A stretch of DNA of 64,000 bases from Methanofervidicoccus abyssi (GCF_004310395.1 NZ_BFAX01000004.1:124001-188000); one strand, 5' to 3'. Counted from the first letter of the stretch, positions 19,766 to 30,418 are shown. Program-made: numbers and translations. The notes: generated by a model not told the origin, from the sequence alone.

Positions 19766-22438
19766 TTATGTCATCCCTTCTCTCCTAGACAGTACCTTGG
19801 TAAATATCTTGTCTAAATCCACAGCCTTTCCATGATCTGCCTTGGAAGGATCTACACCATCTTCTCCATAGGAGAACTGAACTATACGCCCCTTCGCGTC
19901 CCTAACTGTACCGTCGTATTCTACCTTTAAATCCTGTAAAGCGTTTATAAGTCTCCTCTGCATATATCCTGACTGGGCAGTTCTAACTGCCTGATCAACT
20001 AAACCTTCCCTACCCCCCATAGCGTGGAAGAAGAACTCGGTTGGAGATAAACCCCTCTTGTAGCAGCTTCTAACGAATCCATGGGATCTTGCAGATAGAC
20101 TACCTTTCTTAAAGTGTGGAAGTGTTCTCCCCCTGTATCCTCTGAATATTCTTCCCCCTCTTACAGACTGCTGACCTACACAGGCAGCCATCATAGTGAT
20201 GTTTAAGAGAGAACCTCTGGCACCAGTTCTAGCCATCAGTGCAGCGTGGTTGTTCTCACTTAGATACCTCTCTGCAACCTTACCTGCTTCATCCCTTGCC
20301 CTACCCAATACCTGCATAATGTAGGTTTCCCTGGATTCCTCTAAGTTCCTTCCAGGTAGAGGTTCAAGGGTGCCCTCTTCGTATGCCCTGATAATATTCT
20401 CTACCTCCTCTTCAGCCTTATCTAGTATTTTCTCTATCTCCTTTCTAGCTTCTTCTGGTATGTCCTCGTCGTCTATACCAGTGGTAAACCCTTTTATCAT
20501 AAGGGTTTCAATAGCCATTTTTGTGGATCTATCTAAGAAGTCCCTTGCAACCTCAGATCCATACTCTTTTACTATGGTGTTTAAGAGAACACCTGCCTCT
20601 GCACCGTATCCATTTTTATCTATCACTCCTTTTATAAGCTCTCCGTTCTTTATAATTACCTTAGCATCGTATGGACACTCCTCCTTACATTCATCACATT
20701 TTTTACAGATCTTTGCCTTGTACTTCAGATTGAGTCCCTTTGGTAGCACCTTACTGAAAAGTCTCTTTCCACTGTAGAGACCTACACCATCTTTAACCAT
20801 GTCAGGCTCTCCTAAATCTTCCTTTATACCTGCAGCCCTCAATATAAGGGCAGCTTCATCCTTTGTGAAGTAGGAACTTGTTAAGATGTATGCTCCAGAG
20901 ATGTAGTCATGGATAGCTCCTATAATAGGCCCTCCAAACCTTGGAGAGATGATATGTTTTTCTACTAACATTAAAATTTCAGCTTCTGCTCTTGCTTCTT
21001 CGTTCTGGGGGACATGGAGGTTCATCTCGTCTCCATCGAAATCTGCATTGTATGGTGGACATACACAGAGGTTATGCCTGAAGGTTCTGTAAGGCAGTAC
21101 TTTAACCTTATGAGCCATTATAGACATCCTGTGAAGGGATGGCTGTCTGTTATACAGTACTATATCTCCATCCATTAAATGTCTTTCAACTATCGTTCCT
21201 TCTTCGACTTTCTCTGCCCATAGATCCTTGTTCTTCTCGTTTATCTTTATCTTTACCTCTTCTTCCCTTCCATCTGCCAATCTTATCTTCTTTATTATAT
21301 AATTCACTCCAGGGTGTTTTCTTGAACCATTCTTTATAAGTCTTTTTATCCTCTCTATATTGTGTTTTGTTACCTTCTCAGGTACCGTCAGTTCCATCGC
21401 TATCTCTACAGGTACACCTACCTCGTTTATACTCAGTCTTGGATCTGGAGATATAACAGTCCTTGCAGAGAAATTTACCCTCTTACCTGCAAGGTTGTGT
21501 CTAAATCTTCCCTCTTTCCCTTTCAACCTCTGAGCTATGGTTCTAAGGGGCCTCCCACTTCTATGTTTGGCTGGAGGTATACCAGGAGCCTCGTTGTCAA
21601 AGTAGGTGTTTACATGGTATTGTAGAAGATCCCAAAGATCCTCAATAATTAAATTTGGAGCTCCTCCTTCAATATTCTCTTCTAACCTCTGATTTATCCT
21701 TATTATATCAACTAATTTATGAGTTAGATCGTCCTCACTCCTTTCCCCACTTTCAAGTGTAATAGATGGTCTCACCGTAACTGGAGGTACTGGTAATACA
21801 GTTAAAACCATCCATTCTGGCCTTGTAGTCTTTGGATTTATTCCTAACAATAGGCAATCTTCATCTGGTATCTTCTCCAATATCTCTCTAACCTCTGAAG
21901 GGGTCATTTGTTTCTCTGATTTACCATCTATCCTATAGTAAGTTGTAGGTTTAGAATATCTTATACTGTACTTTGTCTCCCCACAGTAAGGACATACCTC
22001 CTTCCCTGTAGCATCTTTAAATATCTCGTCTACCAGGCTCCATTTATCCCCTCCATCTTCCTCCAACTTTTTCATCTTCTTCAAGTACTCCTCCCTCTTT
22101 ACCTCGGAGAGTGTTACTCTCCCACAGTGGGGACATACAGCTTTAAGGATCTTGTATATTTCCTTTGCAAATCCTATATGTATTACAGGTTTTGCAAGTT
22201 CAATATGCCCAAAGTGTCCTGGACAGTTTCCTATTCTACCTCCACATGTTTTACATATTAACCCAGGATCTATAACTCCCAATCTAGTATCCATCAACCC
22301 TCCTTCTATAGGATAACCGTCATCGTCATAGGTATCTGCCGTTACAATTCTCGCTACAGATATCTTCCTAATATAATCAGGGGAGAGGAGTCCAAATACA
22401 ATCTCCCCAATCTCTTTTGGAATATCGTATTTATCCAT
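19766..22438 (-). CDS. rpoA1: DNA-directed RNA polymerase subunit A' (Rpo1N)
   Basis: 890 residues, the N-terminal portion of the archaeal largest subunit. Seen are zinc ligands CKTCGGRIGNCPGHFGH near residue 60, the active-site magnesium loop NADFDGDEMNLH near residue 465, and the bridge-helix region toward the end. There is no intein. A tetracysteine motif CKKCDECKEECP lies at about residues 577-588. The gene follows rpoB' and ends at TGACATAA-side position 19766; no rpoA'' follows, and the next gene is convergent engB. AGGTGA precedes the ATG. Confidence 0.97.
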   Translation of the reverse strand: MDKYDIPKEIGEIVFGLLSPDYIRKISVARIVTADTYDDDGYPIEGGLMDTRLGVIDPGLICKTCGGRIGNCPGHFGHIELAKPVIHIGFAKEIYKILKAVCPHCGRVTLSEVKREEYLKKMKKLEEDGGDKWSLVDEIFKDATGKEVCPYCGETKYSIRYSKPTTYYRIDGKSEKQMTPSEVREILEKIPDEDCLLLGINPKTTRPEWMVLTVLPVPPVTVRPSITLESGERSEDDLTHKLVDIIRINQRLEENIEGGAPNLIIEDLWDLLQYHVNTYFDNEAPGIPPAKHRSGRPLRTIAQRLKGKEGRFRHNLAGKRVNFSARTVISPDPRLSINEVGVPVEIAMELTVPEKVTKHNIERIKRLIKNGSRKHPGVNYIIKKIRLADGREEEVKIKINEKNKDLWAEKVEEGTIVERHLMDGDIVLYNRQPSLHRMSIMAHKVKVLPYRTFRHNLCVCPPYNADFDGDEMNLHVPQNEEARAEAEILMLVEKHIISPRFGGPIIGAIHDYISGAYILTSSYFTKDEAALILRAAGIKEDLGEPDMVKDGVGLYSGKRLFSKVLPKGLNLKYKAKICKKCDECKEECPYDAKVIIKNGELIKGVIDKNGYGAEAGVLLNTIVKEYGSEVARDFLDRSTKMAIETLMIKGFTTGIDDEDIPEEARKEIEKILDKAEEEVENIIRAYEEGTLEPLPGRNLEESRETYIMQVLGRARDEAGKVAERYLSENNHAALMARTGARGSLLNITMMAACVGQQSVRGGRIFRGYRGRTLPHFKKGSLSARSHGFVRSCYKRGLSPTEFFFHAMGGREGLVDQAVRTAQSGYMQRRLINALQDLKVEYDGTVRDAKGRIVQFSYGEDGVDPSKADHGKAVDLDKIFTKVLSRREGMT

Positions 22439-22547
22439 AGGACTTCACCTATCTTAACTATCAAAGGTGTTTTATTTATACTGAAGTAGTAGTGTCCTCA
22501 AAGGTAGATCCAACATTTTTGTATTTTTTGTATTTTTAGAAGATATA

Positions 22548-24383
22548 TTATATTCTATCCCTAATCTTCAACTTTGGATTTATACCCATACTCTTAAGTT
22601 CATCCAGGAGCAATTTAAATGCATAGGGCATTTTAACCTTTGGTATCTTTTTGTTACTTTGGGCATCTTCCATTTCTCCACATACTTGGCAGTACTTAAT
22701 ACCTTTCCTATGGTCGTATATTGCAATCTCTCCACAGTTTGAACAGATATAACACTCGTATGGATCGGATTCGTCAAATAATCTCTCCTTAAGAAGTAGG
22801 GCAGCACCATGTCCTATGAGCACATCTCTTTCCATCTCTCCGAATCTTAAACCACCTTCCCTAGCCCTACCTTCTGTAGGCTGTCTTGTAAGTACCTGAA
22901 TTGGTCCTCTACTTCTTGCATGGATCTTACCTGCAACAAGATGGTGCAGTTTCTGATAGTAAGCTATTCCAATGAATATCTCACATTCCAACTTCTTACC
23001 CGTCCTTCCACTGTACATAACTTCTTTTCCATGGTGTTTAAAACCGTACATCTCAAGGGTTTTCCTTAGATCCCACTCTTTCTCCCCACTGAATATAGTA
23101 CCATCTATTCTCCTACACTCCAAGGCTCCGACCTTTCCACCTATCATCTCTAGCAGTTGTCCTATGGTCATCCTAGATGGTATGGCATGGGGGTTTATTA
23201 TCAGATCTGGAACTATCCCACTTTCCGTAAATGGCATGTCTTCCTGGGGAACTATCAGTCCAACAACCCCTTTCTGCCCATGTCTGGAGGCGAACTTATC
23301 TCCCAACTCAGGTATTCTAAGATCCCTAACTTTCACCTTTACTAGTCTATTACCCTCTTTAGTCTCTGTAAGTATTACAGTATCTACTATTCCCCTCTCT
23401 TCGTGTCTCACTGTAACGGAAGTATCTCTCCTCTGGGATTTCGTCCTAAGAGATATATCCTGCTCCTCTAAGAATCTTGGTGGAGATGTTTTTCCAATTA
23501 TCACATCTCCAGAGTCCACTTCTGCCTCAACCCTTGCTATACCATCTTCTTCAAGGATCTTATATGCCTCATCCGATCTGTACCCCCTAACTCCTTTCTC
23601 AGGTATTTCAAATCTATCCATCTGCCCTCCTGGATATCTCTTTTCGTAACCTTCGTAGCATCTAAAGAAAGTACTTCTACCTAAACCTCTGTCGATGGAT
23701 GCTTTGTTCAATATAAATGCATCCTCCATGTTGTATCCTTCATAACTCATAATGGCTACGACGAAATTCTGTCCAGCAGGTCTTTTATCGAATCCTAAGA
23801 TATCTTGGTGTTTCGTCTTTACAATTGGTATCTGTGGATAGTGAAGGAGATGGCTCTTAGTATCCATCCTCTGTCTGATATTTGACATTGGAAAACCTAT
23901 AGATTGCTTTGCCATGGCGGCAGCCATGGTAATTCTCGGTGCAGAGTTGTGCTCAGGATATGGTGCCACACCTGCACCTACTCCCAATATAGACATTGGA
24001 TCTATCTCTAAATGGGTATGTTCTTCAGTTAGCTCCTCTTCATACACTGCAATATAGGCATTTTCCTCCTCTTCAGCATCTAAGTACTCTATAATCCCCT
24101 CCTTAACTAGATCTGAAAATGTTATTTCCCCTCTCTTTAACTTCTCAATGTGTTCTTTAGTTAATTTAGGTTTCCCATTCTCCACAACGATTAGAGGCCT
24201 TATAATCCTACCTCCATCTGTGGATATGTGGATGTCGTTACTCTCCTCGTTGTAGGATATTGAAGTATATGGTGATAACTCCCCCTTTCTTCTCTTCTCC
24301 CTCAGGTACTTTACAACCTCTTCTGGATTATCTACAGTACCTATTAACTTCCCGTTGATATAGAGATTTACCTCCTTTTTCAA
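22548..24383 (-). CDS. rpoB1: DNA-directed RNA polymerase subunit B' (Rpo2C)
   Basis: About 611 residues, the C-terminal part of the second-largest subunit. Hybrid-binding and clamp motifs are visible: [44 protein letters not shown], and the C-terminal zinc ribbon [10 protein letters not shown] with CQVCGEME. In the forward direction of the gene, AAAGGTGA sits so that the long ORF's GTG (24392) lies inside it; the TTG at 24383, five bases after the site, is the better start. Splitting of B into B'' and B' is typical of methanogens. Confidence 0.96.
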   Translation of the reverse strand: MKKEVNLYINGKLIGTVDNPEEVVKYLREKRRKGELSPYTSISYNEESNDIHISTDGGRIIRPLIVVENGKPKLTKEHIEKLKRGEITFSDLVKEGIIEYLDAEEEENAYIAVYEEELTEEHTHLEIDPMSILGVGAGVAPYPEHNSAPRITMAAAMAKQSIGFPMSNIRQRMDTKSHLLHYPQIPIVKTKHQDILGFDKRPAGQNFVVAIMSYEGYNMEDAFILNKASIDRGLGRSTFFRCYEGYEKRYPGGQMDRFEIPEKGVRGYRSDEAYKILEEDGIARVEAEVDSGDVIIGKTSPPRFLEEQDISLRTKSQRRDTSVTVRHEERGIVDTVILTETKEGNRLVKVKVRDLRIPELGDKFASRHGQKGVVGLIVPQEDMPFTESGIVPDLIINPHAIPSRMTIGQLLEMIGGKVGALECRRIDGTIFSGEKEWDLRKTLEMYGFKHHGKEVMYSGRTGKKLECEIFIGIAYYQKLHHLVAGKIHARSRGPIQVLTRQPTEGRAREGGLRFGEMERDVLIGHGAALLLKERLFDESDPYECYICSNCGEIAIYDHRKGIKYCQVCGEMEDAQSNKKIPKVKMPYAFKLLLDELKSMGINPKLKIRDRI

Positions 24384-24421
24384 GGATTTCACCTTTAAGG
24401 TATTTTATACTTCACAACCCT

Positions 24422-25954
24422 TTAGGTGTTAGGAGGGGTTAGAAAATCCCTAACAGGGTTTATAGATATATCTTTTAAAACTTCCAGTATCTTTTTCTCT
24501 CCATCCGTCTCATCTGTGGTAACCTTACACATTATCGCAAGGTTCTTGACGAGACCACAGTTTGGACCCTCAGGTGTTTCAGAGGGACATATCTTACCCC
24601 ACTGAGTAGCATGGAGATCTCTTGCCTCGAAGTGTGGCTGGGATCTAGATAGTGGAGATACTACCCTTCTCAACTGGGAGAGAGTAGAGAGATAACTTGT
24701 CCTATCTAACAATTGACTTACTCCAGTTCTACCTCCTACCCAGTTTCCTGTAGCCATTGCATGCCTTATTCTCTCAGTCAAAACATCACTCCTTACTGCA
24801 GACTGTATAGATGGAGACCTCTTTCTAAGAACTTGCCTCTCCAACTGATATCTTATATCCTTAACTAACTGGTTGAAGGAGTATCTAAATAGATCCTCCA
24901 TCAACTCTCCCGCAAGTTTCAATCTCTTGTTTCCATAGTGATCCTTGTCATCCTCAACCCTGAGATCTAGGTATAGCTCTATGGCGTTTCTAGCCATCCT
25001 CCCCAAGAAGGCACATTTTCTAATAAAATCTTCTTTTCTAACGCCCATATGTGGTAGTAGGTAGTTGCAGAGTACAGTTTCCGCCCTCTTAAGTCTGTAA
25101 TCTTTTGGCTGCCCAGGTGCCACCTTCTTTCCAATGTACTCCAAAGCATCCTGCTGGGTAACTATGTTGTGTTCTTCTCTGATCTCCAGTATATTGGCGA
25201 TCAACTGCATAACTACCCTTTGATCATCAGAGATCATATTTATAATATCGCTATCACTCTCTGCTCCAAGTGCCTTCATAAGTATAATGAGAGGAATACT
25301 TCCAGGGAGTCCTGGGAAGGTTACATTTAACTTACCATCTTCATGTTTCTCAACGGTACATAGAGCCCTGAACCCATGTCTAGTTGAAAATACCTTGGCA
25401 ACATAAACCATCTTGTTGTTCCTTTCAGTCTTCTCACATAGTATTCTGTTTTGAACAAGATCCTCCTGGGCTACTAATACTCTTTCTGAACCGTTTATTA
25501 TAAAATAGCCAAAAGGATCTTCTGGATCCTCTCCCATCTCTATTAACTCCTTTCTACTTTTCTTGTGGAGATAGCAGGCTTTAGATCCAAGCATTATAGG
25601 TAGTTCCCCTATATATACCTCTACAGTTTCACCGGCAACTTCCTCTTCCTCCCCTTCCCCGATAATAGGTGTCATCTCTAGGTATACTGGAGCTGAGTAT
25701 GACAGGTTTCTTATTCTAGCCTCCATAGGAGTTATCTTTCTAATGGAACCATCTGCTTCCTTATTTATTGGCTTCTCTACCCTGATCTTCCCAAGTTTTA
25801 CCTTATACCCACCTTTAATTTCAGTCTCTATATATCCTACCTCATCTATTATCTTCTGTAGTTTGTAATCTAAAAATCTGTTGAAAGATTCTATCTGATG
25901 CTTTACTAAGTTGTTCTCTTTAAAAAAGGAATCTACTATTACCTGGGTTTCCAT
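24422..25954 (-). CDS. rpoB2: DNA-directed RNA polymerase subunit B'' (Rpo2N)
   Basis: About 510 residues, the N-terminal half of the second-largest subunit: protrusion and lobe with VKHQIESFNRFLD at the start, PFGYFIINGSERVLVAQEDL, the fork region GVSQLLDRTSYLSTLSQLRRVVSPL, and ATQWGKICPSETPEGPNCGL at the end. ATG 25954 follows GGGGAG by a few bases, whereas the upstream ATG at 25966 lacks a site, so I use the shorter form. rpoB' follows 38 bases later. Confidence 0.96.
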   Translation of the reverse strand: METQVIVDSFFKENNLVKHQIESFNRFLDYKLQKIIDEVGYIETEIKGGYKVKLGKIRVEKPINKEADGSIRKITPMEARIRNLSYSAPVYLEMTPIIGEGEEEEVAGETVEVYIGELPIMLGSKACYLHKKSRKELIEMGEDPEDPFGYFIINGSERVLVAQEDLVQNRILCEKTERNNKMVYVAKVFSTRHGFRALCTVEKHEDGKLNVTFPGLPGSIPLIILMKALGAESDSDIINMISDDQRVVMQLIANILEIREEHNIVTQQDALEYIGKKVAPGQPKDYRLKRAETVLCNYLLPHMGVRKEDFIRKCAFLGRMARNAIELYLDLRVEDDKDHYGNKRLKLAGELMEDLFRYSFNQLVKDIRYQLERQVLRKRSPSIQSAVRSDVLTERIRHAMATGNWVGGRTGVSQLLDRTSYLSTLSQLRRVVSPLSRSQPHFEARDLHATQWGKICPSETPEGPNCGLVKNLAIMCKVTTDETDGEKKILEVLKDISINPVRDFLTPPNT

Positions 25955-26019
25955 AGTTCTCCCCATATCGATAATAATTTTAGTATAACGATCATTATAA
26001 ACATAAAAATAATAAAAAA

Positions 26020-26256
26020 TTACACAGTCTTTTTAATAACCAACCTGTAATATACACTCTTCCCAGCTGTAGGGCTCTCCCTCGTTATTTTAATAACATC
26101 CCCTGGTTTTGCTCCTATCTCTTCAACAACTGGATCGGTGTCAAATATCTTAGGTAACTGTTGTATTTTAATGTTATACTTTTTCAATAAGTTCTGCACC
26201 TCTTCTTCAGACATAATTTCATGTTTAGGTACCAACCTATGGGAGGTCACCTTCAC
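26020..26256 (-). CDS. rpoH: DNA-directed RNA polymerase subunit H (Rpo5)
   Basis: 78 residues, the archaeal RpoH/Rpb5 C-terminal domain. Recognisable segments are [35 protein letters not shown] and [14 protein letters not shown]. The longest frame begins at ATG 26271, but GTG 26256 follows a GGAGG that lies inside that extension, and the resulting MKVT start and 78-residue length match what I recall of the family. It opens the operon rpoH-rpoB''-rpoB'-rpoA', the usual archaeal order. Confidence 0.94.
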   Translation of the reverse strand: MKVTSHRLVPKHEIMSEEEVQNLLKKYNIKIQQLPKIFDTDPVVEEIGAKPGDVIKITRESPTAGKSVYYRLVIKKTV

Positions 26257-26294
26257 ACTCTTAGCCTCCATAAAAATAGTTTAGTATAATATTT

Positions 26295-26337
26295 TCTGAT
26301 GTGCATCATGAGAAGTATTTTTTACTAATATATATCT
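26295..26337 (-). promoter_or_regulatory. Promoter of the RNA polymerase operon
   Basis: On the minus strand a TATA-like GATATATATT occupies 26336-26327. About 25 bases downstream, where transcription should begin, lies the 12-base palindrome TGATGTGCATCA (26297-26308; 5-bp arms around a 2-base centre). It could be an operator; no regulator is known to me. Confidence 0.4.
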
Positions 26338-26444
26338 TTTTCGGTGAGTGGGTATTTCAGTGATAAAAAGTTTTAAATAACCTTCATCAATAAAAGATAC
26401 TAGTAAAAATTTTAAAATCTTAGAGAAACTTCTGAGGAAGAAAT

Positions 26445-26993
26445 ATGGCCAAGATACATATAGACTGTGAGGATAAAGCAGGGCGGGAGATATACCATAG
26501 GATTATTCAAAGTGCTTTGATGGATGTGGTTATTGGTAAATCTCTGATTAAGGTAGTCATGATATGTAGAGAAAAAGATCCTTACTTTATTATTGGAGTC
26601 CTTCCAAGATCTACCTCCAAACCTGTAAAACTTAGAGATGTTGCAACTGTGGAGGAAAGTAAAAGGGAGGGAGACAGAACAATCACAAGGTTGAAGATAG
26701 AGGATGAAACATACGCTCCCCAGTTGTTAGAGAGATTAAATATCTTAGATCAGCCTTCAAGGTTTGAAATTGTTACAGACACTCCCATAGATCCGGATAT
26801 GGTTATATATGATGCAAAGGAGGAGTTCATATCTAAGGTTTTAGACTTTATGAATAGAGTATTTCCAGAAGGTATGAGGATTAGGAAGACATTCTACGGA
26901 AAAAGTATAGTTATGATAGCATCTGAGAGACCATTCGAAGACGGATGGATAAAAAAGGCCCTCGAGTTGAAAGAGGAATTGGAAAGTGGATAA
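26445..26993 (+). CDS. Putative methanogenesis marker protein 17
   Basis: 182 residues, soluble. The pattern of an N-terminal CEDKAGREIYHRI, a DPYFIIGVLPRSTSKPVKLRD segment and a C-terminal VFPEGMRIRKTFYGKSIVMI region resembles the methanogen-specific family called methanogenesis marker 17, whose members are found in methanogens and linked to maturation or handling of methyl-coenzyme M reductase. I make this call from memory of the family, so it is moderate. GAGG precedes the ATG. It is divergent from rpoH with 173 bases between. Confidence 0.5.
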   Translation: MAKIHIDCEDKAGREIYHRIIQSALMDVVIGKSLIKVVMICREKDPYFIIGVLPRSTSKPVKLRDVATVEESKREGDRTITRLKIEDETYAPQLLERLNILDQPSRFEIVTDTPIDPDMVIYDAKEEFISKVLDFMNRVFPEGMRIRKTFYGKSIVMIASERPFEDGWIKKALELKEELESG

Positions 26994-27509
26994 TTTTTAA
27001 AAATCGATAACAATTATAACAAAAGAAAAGAGAGAAATCCCCTGTCAATAATTATATTGGAGCAATTATAAATAAAAAATACCCACTCCCATCAAAAAAG
27101 TTACAAATTATAAAATTAATTGTTATTATAAAAATAATTCAGGATAAAAATAATATAAAAATAATAAAAAAGTTGTTTGAAAAAATAAAAGACCCTAACT
27201 TCAAATATAAAATTTTATAAGGATAAATAGAGTATATATTTACTCCTGAGAATTGAGGAGAGGTAATCTTCTCTGAATATTTTTAATAACTGTTTGACGT
27301 TACAGCAGAGATCTTTAATGTTTATTATTTTATGTTAATTTTTTCATAGCTTGTTTATCATTATAAACTTAATATTATTATACTTATTCTTTATAATTAC
27401 TACTTCATAGAAGTCGGGGATTTATTATTTTATTAAATTTTATTATTTTTAAATTCCCACTCTGATCGGGAAACTATTCGAAATTTTTTATTTTATCTCA
27501 ATATTACTA
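26994..27509. other. Intergenic region before the PP-loop gene
   Basis: About 515 bases of AT-rich DNA. Two short potential hairpins: CTCCT...AGGAG at 27243-27260 and TTCCC...GGGAA near 27454-27472. A phrase CCCATCAAAAAA occurs here (near 27088) and again near 31667. No gene is supported. Confidence 0.45.
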
Positions 27510-28298
27510 ATGATGATATATATGTATCCAGAGGTAAGGGATATCAGATTAAAAATTTCAATGAAAAACTTAGAGAACTTCTACAGTAGTGGAGTGTTGG
27601 AGCCTCAAATTTACAATAAGTTAAAATTACTCCTATCACTTAGTAGGGATTTTAAAAAATTTCTAAAGTATATACTTGAAGAGGATAACGGTGAAAAAGA
27701 GAGAACTGTCGTGGCGTTCAGTGGAGGGGTAGATAGTACTGCATCTGCTTTAATCTCGAAGAAGGTCTTTCATGTAGTAGGTGTTACTATCTATTCACCG
27801 ATCATAATGGAGAAAAAAGATAAGGACAAAATATCATATTTGGTAGAGAAGTTGGGAATAACTCATAGATTTATAGAGGTAGATCTTGAGGATATAAAGT
27901 TAGGTGCATTGGAGGGAAGGTATCATCCTTGTGGTAGGTGTCACAAAAGGATAGAAAAGTGTATTTTAAACTACGCCAGAGTGGAAGACATTAGGTATGT
28001 AGTATATGGAGATATGTTATCAACTGGTTATCTATCTATCGTAAAAGAGGATGATGATATAATAAGAATAAACATGCCATCCTTCCTTTCCCTAACGAAG
28101 AACCAATGTAGAGAGATATTAGAGAGTATAGGTATAGAAATAAAACAGAGATACACCTGTCCCCTCCTAAGGATCGCCCATAGGTATGAGAGAAATAAAA
28201 AATTTACCATCCAGAGGATATTAAGGGAGGTTAGGGCCCAGGTAGTAGATAGCAAAGAGGGGTTAAAAAATATTTTAGAAGTGCTATATCAACATTAA
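27510..28298 (+). CDS. PP-loop ATP pyrophosphatase-like protein
   Basis: 262 residues with a classical PP-loop, VVAFSGGVDSTASAL (about residues 71-85), the signature of enzymes that adenylate a carbonyl or tRNA base (LarE, QueC, TtuA and relatives). Two cysteines in CGRCHKRIEKC and one in YTCPLLR may bind sulfur, metal or Fe-S. The LarE-like sacrificial sulfur transferase group is the nearest guess; target unknown. The upstream region lacks a ribosome binding site, and the mRNA may be leaderless. Its 3' end overlaps convergent cbiG by 4 bases. Confidence 0.75.
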   Translation: MMIYMYPEVRDIRLKISMKNLENFYSSGVLEPQIYNKLKLLLSLSRDFKKFLKYILEEDNGEKERTVVAFSGGVDSTASALISKKVFHVVGVTIYSPIIMEKKDKDKISYLVEKLGITHRFIEVDLEDIKLGALEGRYHPCGRCHKRIEKCILNYARVEDIRYVVYGDMLSTGYLSIVKEDDDIIRINMPSFLSLTKNQCREILESIGIEIKQRYTCPLLRIAHRYERNKKFTIQRILREVRAQVVDSKEGLKNILEVLYQH

Positions 28299-29281
28299 CC
28301 TGCACCTATAGAAACTGTAACTCCATTATTTTTAAACTTTTTAAGTATAAGAACCACATCTCGAGGATCGATATTTTCTCCTCTTAATTTAGATACTCCC
28401 AAAATAGAGACTGGTTCAGATACTCCGTAGACCCCTAAACTTTTAAATACAAAAGGAGATTTTTCTAGATCATTCCTTATCTTATATATTTTCATTATCT
28501 CCTTCTTTGTGAAGGTATAAAGTTTTCCCTTAAACTTCCTTACACTTTCCAAAATTCCATTTTCCCTTTCTTTTATATCTATAGTTGCGAATCCATCCAC
28601 TCTCCAGGGAGGTATATTTCTTATATAGAGTGCCTTTTTAACAGTCCAATATACCTTCCAGGTTTCAATCCCCTTTCTACATCCTAAACCTACTACAACG
28701 TACTTTTTAGGTAGTATTATATCATCCACTACTATGTAATCCCTGTTGTGATAGTGTACGTTGTAGGTGTTCTCTATCCTTCTATCAATCACTTTCCAAT
28801 TTCTTGGTAGATAGAGGTCTACCTTCTCCTCTAACACTTTTCTGTTTATCCTAAGTATATCTTTCTTTTTAGGAGTTTCCAAGAAGTACATTCTGGAGAG
28901 CTCATCTATACCAACTTTGTTGTTTGTATCAGTTGCCGTAGTTAGCACAGCCTTTCCTCCTAACTCCCCTTCTAATAACCTGGAAAAGTAGTTACCTCCA
29001 CCGAGATGGTTGGATAGTAGTGGGATGATATACTCCCCATTTTCATCTACAACTATTACAAAAGGATCTCTTGTTTTGTCATTCTTTATCTTATCTATAC
29101 ACTTTCTTATCACAATACCCACTGCCATTATAAAGATAAATCCCTTTTCTACCCCCTCTATCTGGAGATCCTTTAAGTGACAGGTAGAGGAGGAATATCT
29201 GTAGTATTTTAGGATATCTTCTATTTTTCTAGCTATGTTTTTTCCCTTTTCAGTGATATAAACTATTTTTATCATGTCCAT
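28295..29281 (-). CDS. cbiG: Cobalt-precorrin 5A hydrolase CbiG
   Basis: 328 residues. Family segments: GFIFIMAVGIVIRKCI, DPFVIVVDENGEYIIPLLSNHLGGGN, TTATDTNN and the C-terminal GLGCRKG / SIGAG. CbiG opens the delta-lactone ring of cobalt-precorrin 5A, releasing acetaldehyde, in anaerobic cobalamin (corrinoid) synthesis, which supplies the cofactor of methanogen methyltransferases. Start is ATG 29281 or 29275; neither has a strong site. The cobamide gene cbiC is in a different operon at 62.5 kb. Confidence 0.93.
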   Translation of the reverse strand: MDMIKIVYITEKGKNIARKIEDILKYYRYSSSTCHLKDLQIEGVEKGFIFIMAVGIVIRKCIDKIKNDKTRDPFVIVVDENGEYIIPLLSNHLGGGNYFSRLLEGELGGKAVLTTATDTNNKVGIDELSRMYFLETPKKKDILRINRKVLEEKVDLYLPRNWKVIDRRIENTYNVHYHNRDYIVVDDIILPKKYVVVGLGCRKGIETWKVYWTVKKALYIRNIPPWRVDGFATIDIKERENGILESVRKFKGKLYTFTKKEIMKIYKIRNDLEKSPFVFKSLGVYGVSEPVSILGVSKLRGENIDPRDVVLILKKFKNNGVTVSIGAG

Positions 29282-29599
29282 CCATTTTTGTAATTGTTCC
29301 CGTAAGGTTTTATTTTTATTGATAGTTTTTTCCTTTAGAGTTTTTTGTTATCTTTGTTATTATAATAATATATAATAATAAAAGTAAAAAACAGCAAAAG
29401 ATTAGTAAATAAAAAAGAGATAAAAAACTCTTAAAAAGAAGGATTATCAGAGATCTCGTTATACGTTTAGGATAGGGATTTATTTTTTGTTTTGACCTGT
29501 ATTTATCTATATACTTATATACTTATAGTTTATACTATTATTTTATTTTTATTATTATTTTATAATTCATAACTTTTTATCTTTTACCAGGATCTAACT
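29282..29599. other. Intergenic region with dispersed element
   Basis: About 318 bases upstream of cbiG and downstream of the stomatin-like gene. It holds a plus-strand element copy at 29437-29490 and T-rich tracts. No gene seen. Confidence 0.45.
29437..29494 (+). repeat. Dispersed intergenic element, copy 3
   Basis: 29441-29457 is GGATTATCAGAGATCTC, related to copies 1 and 2, with the palindrome GAGATCTC replacing AGAATTCT. It ends with GGATAGGGATTTATTTTTT, similar to GGGATATAGGATTTATT in copy 5 at 48054. Weaker match than copies 1 and 2. Confidence 0.4.
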
Positions 29600-30418
29600 C
29601 TATTTACTCTTCTCCTTACTCTTCAGTAGATTCTTGACAAGATCCAACACATTTTCAGATATGACAAACTTACTATTATCTTTTAGAACTATACTGGCTA
29701 CTTCGAGAGCCTTGTAGAGTTGAGCCTCATTTTTAAAGTACTGCTGTGCAGCCTCTGCAACTATTTTTATAGCCTTTGCCTGTCCTTCGGCTTCTATCCT
29801 TAGACTCTCGGCAACCCCTTCTGCCTTTAATATCTTACTCTGTTTCTCTCCTTCTGCCTCGAGGATTGCTGCCCTCTTTAACCTCTCAGCCTTCATCTGC
29901 TGAGTCATAGCATTTTTTATATCTTCTGGAGGGTCTATCTCCCTAAGTTCTACCTTCTCAACCCTGACACCCCAGGCATCTGTATCTCTATCTAAAGTCT
30001 CCAACAATTTCGAATTTATAAATTCTCTCCTATTAAGTACTTCATCTAATTCCAAACTACCTATGATAGCCCTAAGTGTTGTCTGGGCTAGATTTATTAT
30101 GGCGTATTCATAATCTTGAACTTCTAAAAGTGCTCTCTTTACATCTATAACCCTGTAGTAGACAATTGCATCTACTGAAACTGTTGCATTATCCTTTGTA
30201 ATCATCTCCTGAGGTGGTATATCTATAACCTTGGTTCTCATATCTACCTTTGCAGGGTACTCTATAAAAGGTATTATTATATTTACTCCAGGATGTAGTA
30301 ATCTAGATACTTTTCCTAGTCTAAATACTAATCCGGATTCATACTGGTTTATTATAACTACAGATTTTATAATTATATATAGAACAATTAGTCCTATTAT
30401 TAGCCAGAACCAGCTCAT
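29600..30418 (-). CDS. Slipin/stomatin-like SPFH protein
   Basis: 272 residues. One N-terminal membrane helix ([20 protein letters not shown]) is followed by the SPFH/band 7 domain ([59 protein letters not shown]) and a helical C-terminus rich in alanine and glutamate. The family makes membrane-associated oligomers and often sits beside an NfeD/STOPP protease that cleaves it; no such gene is adjacent here. The start is well placed after a GGTGA site. It is divergent from trm5. Confidence 0.93.
   Translation of the reverse strand: MSWFWLIIGLIVLYIIIKSVVIINQYESGLVFRLGKVSRLLHPGVNIIIPFIEYPAKVDMRTKVIDIPPQEMITKDNATVSVDAIVYYRVIDVKRALLEVQDYEYAIINLAQTTLRAIIGSLELDEVLNRREFINSKLLETLDRDTDAWGVRVEKVELREIDPPEDIKNAMTQQMKAERLKRAAILEAEGEKQSKILKAEGVAESLRIEAEGQAKAIKIVAEAAQQYFKNEAQLYKALEVASIVLKDNSKFVISENVLDLVKNLLKSKEKSK

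Noticed and set aside
19766-24392. Intein in RNA polymerase genes
   Set aside because: Coding frames are continuous through active-site motifs; no splicing motifs or long insertions.
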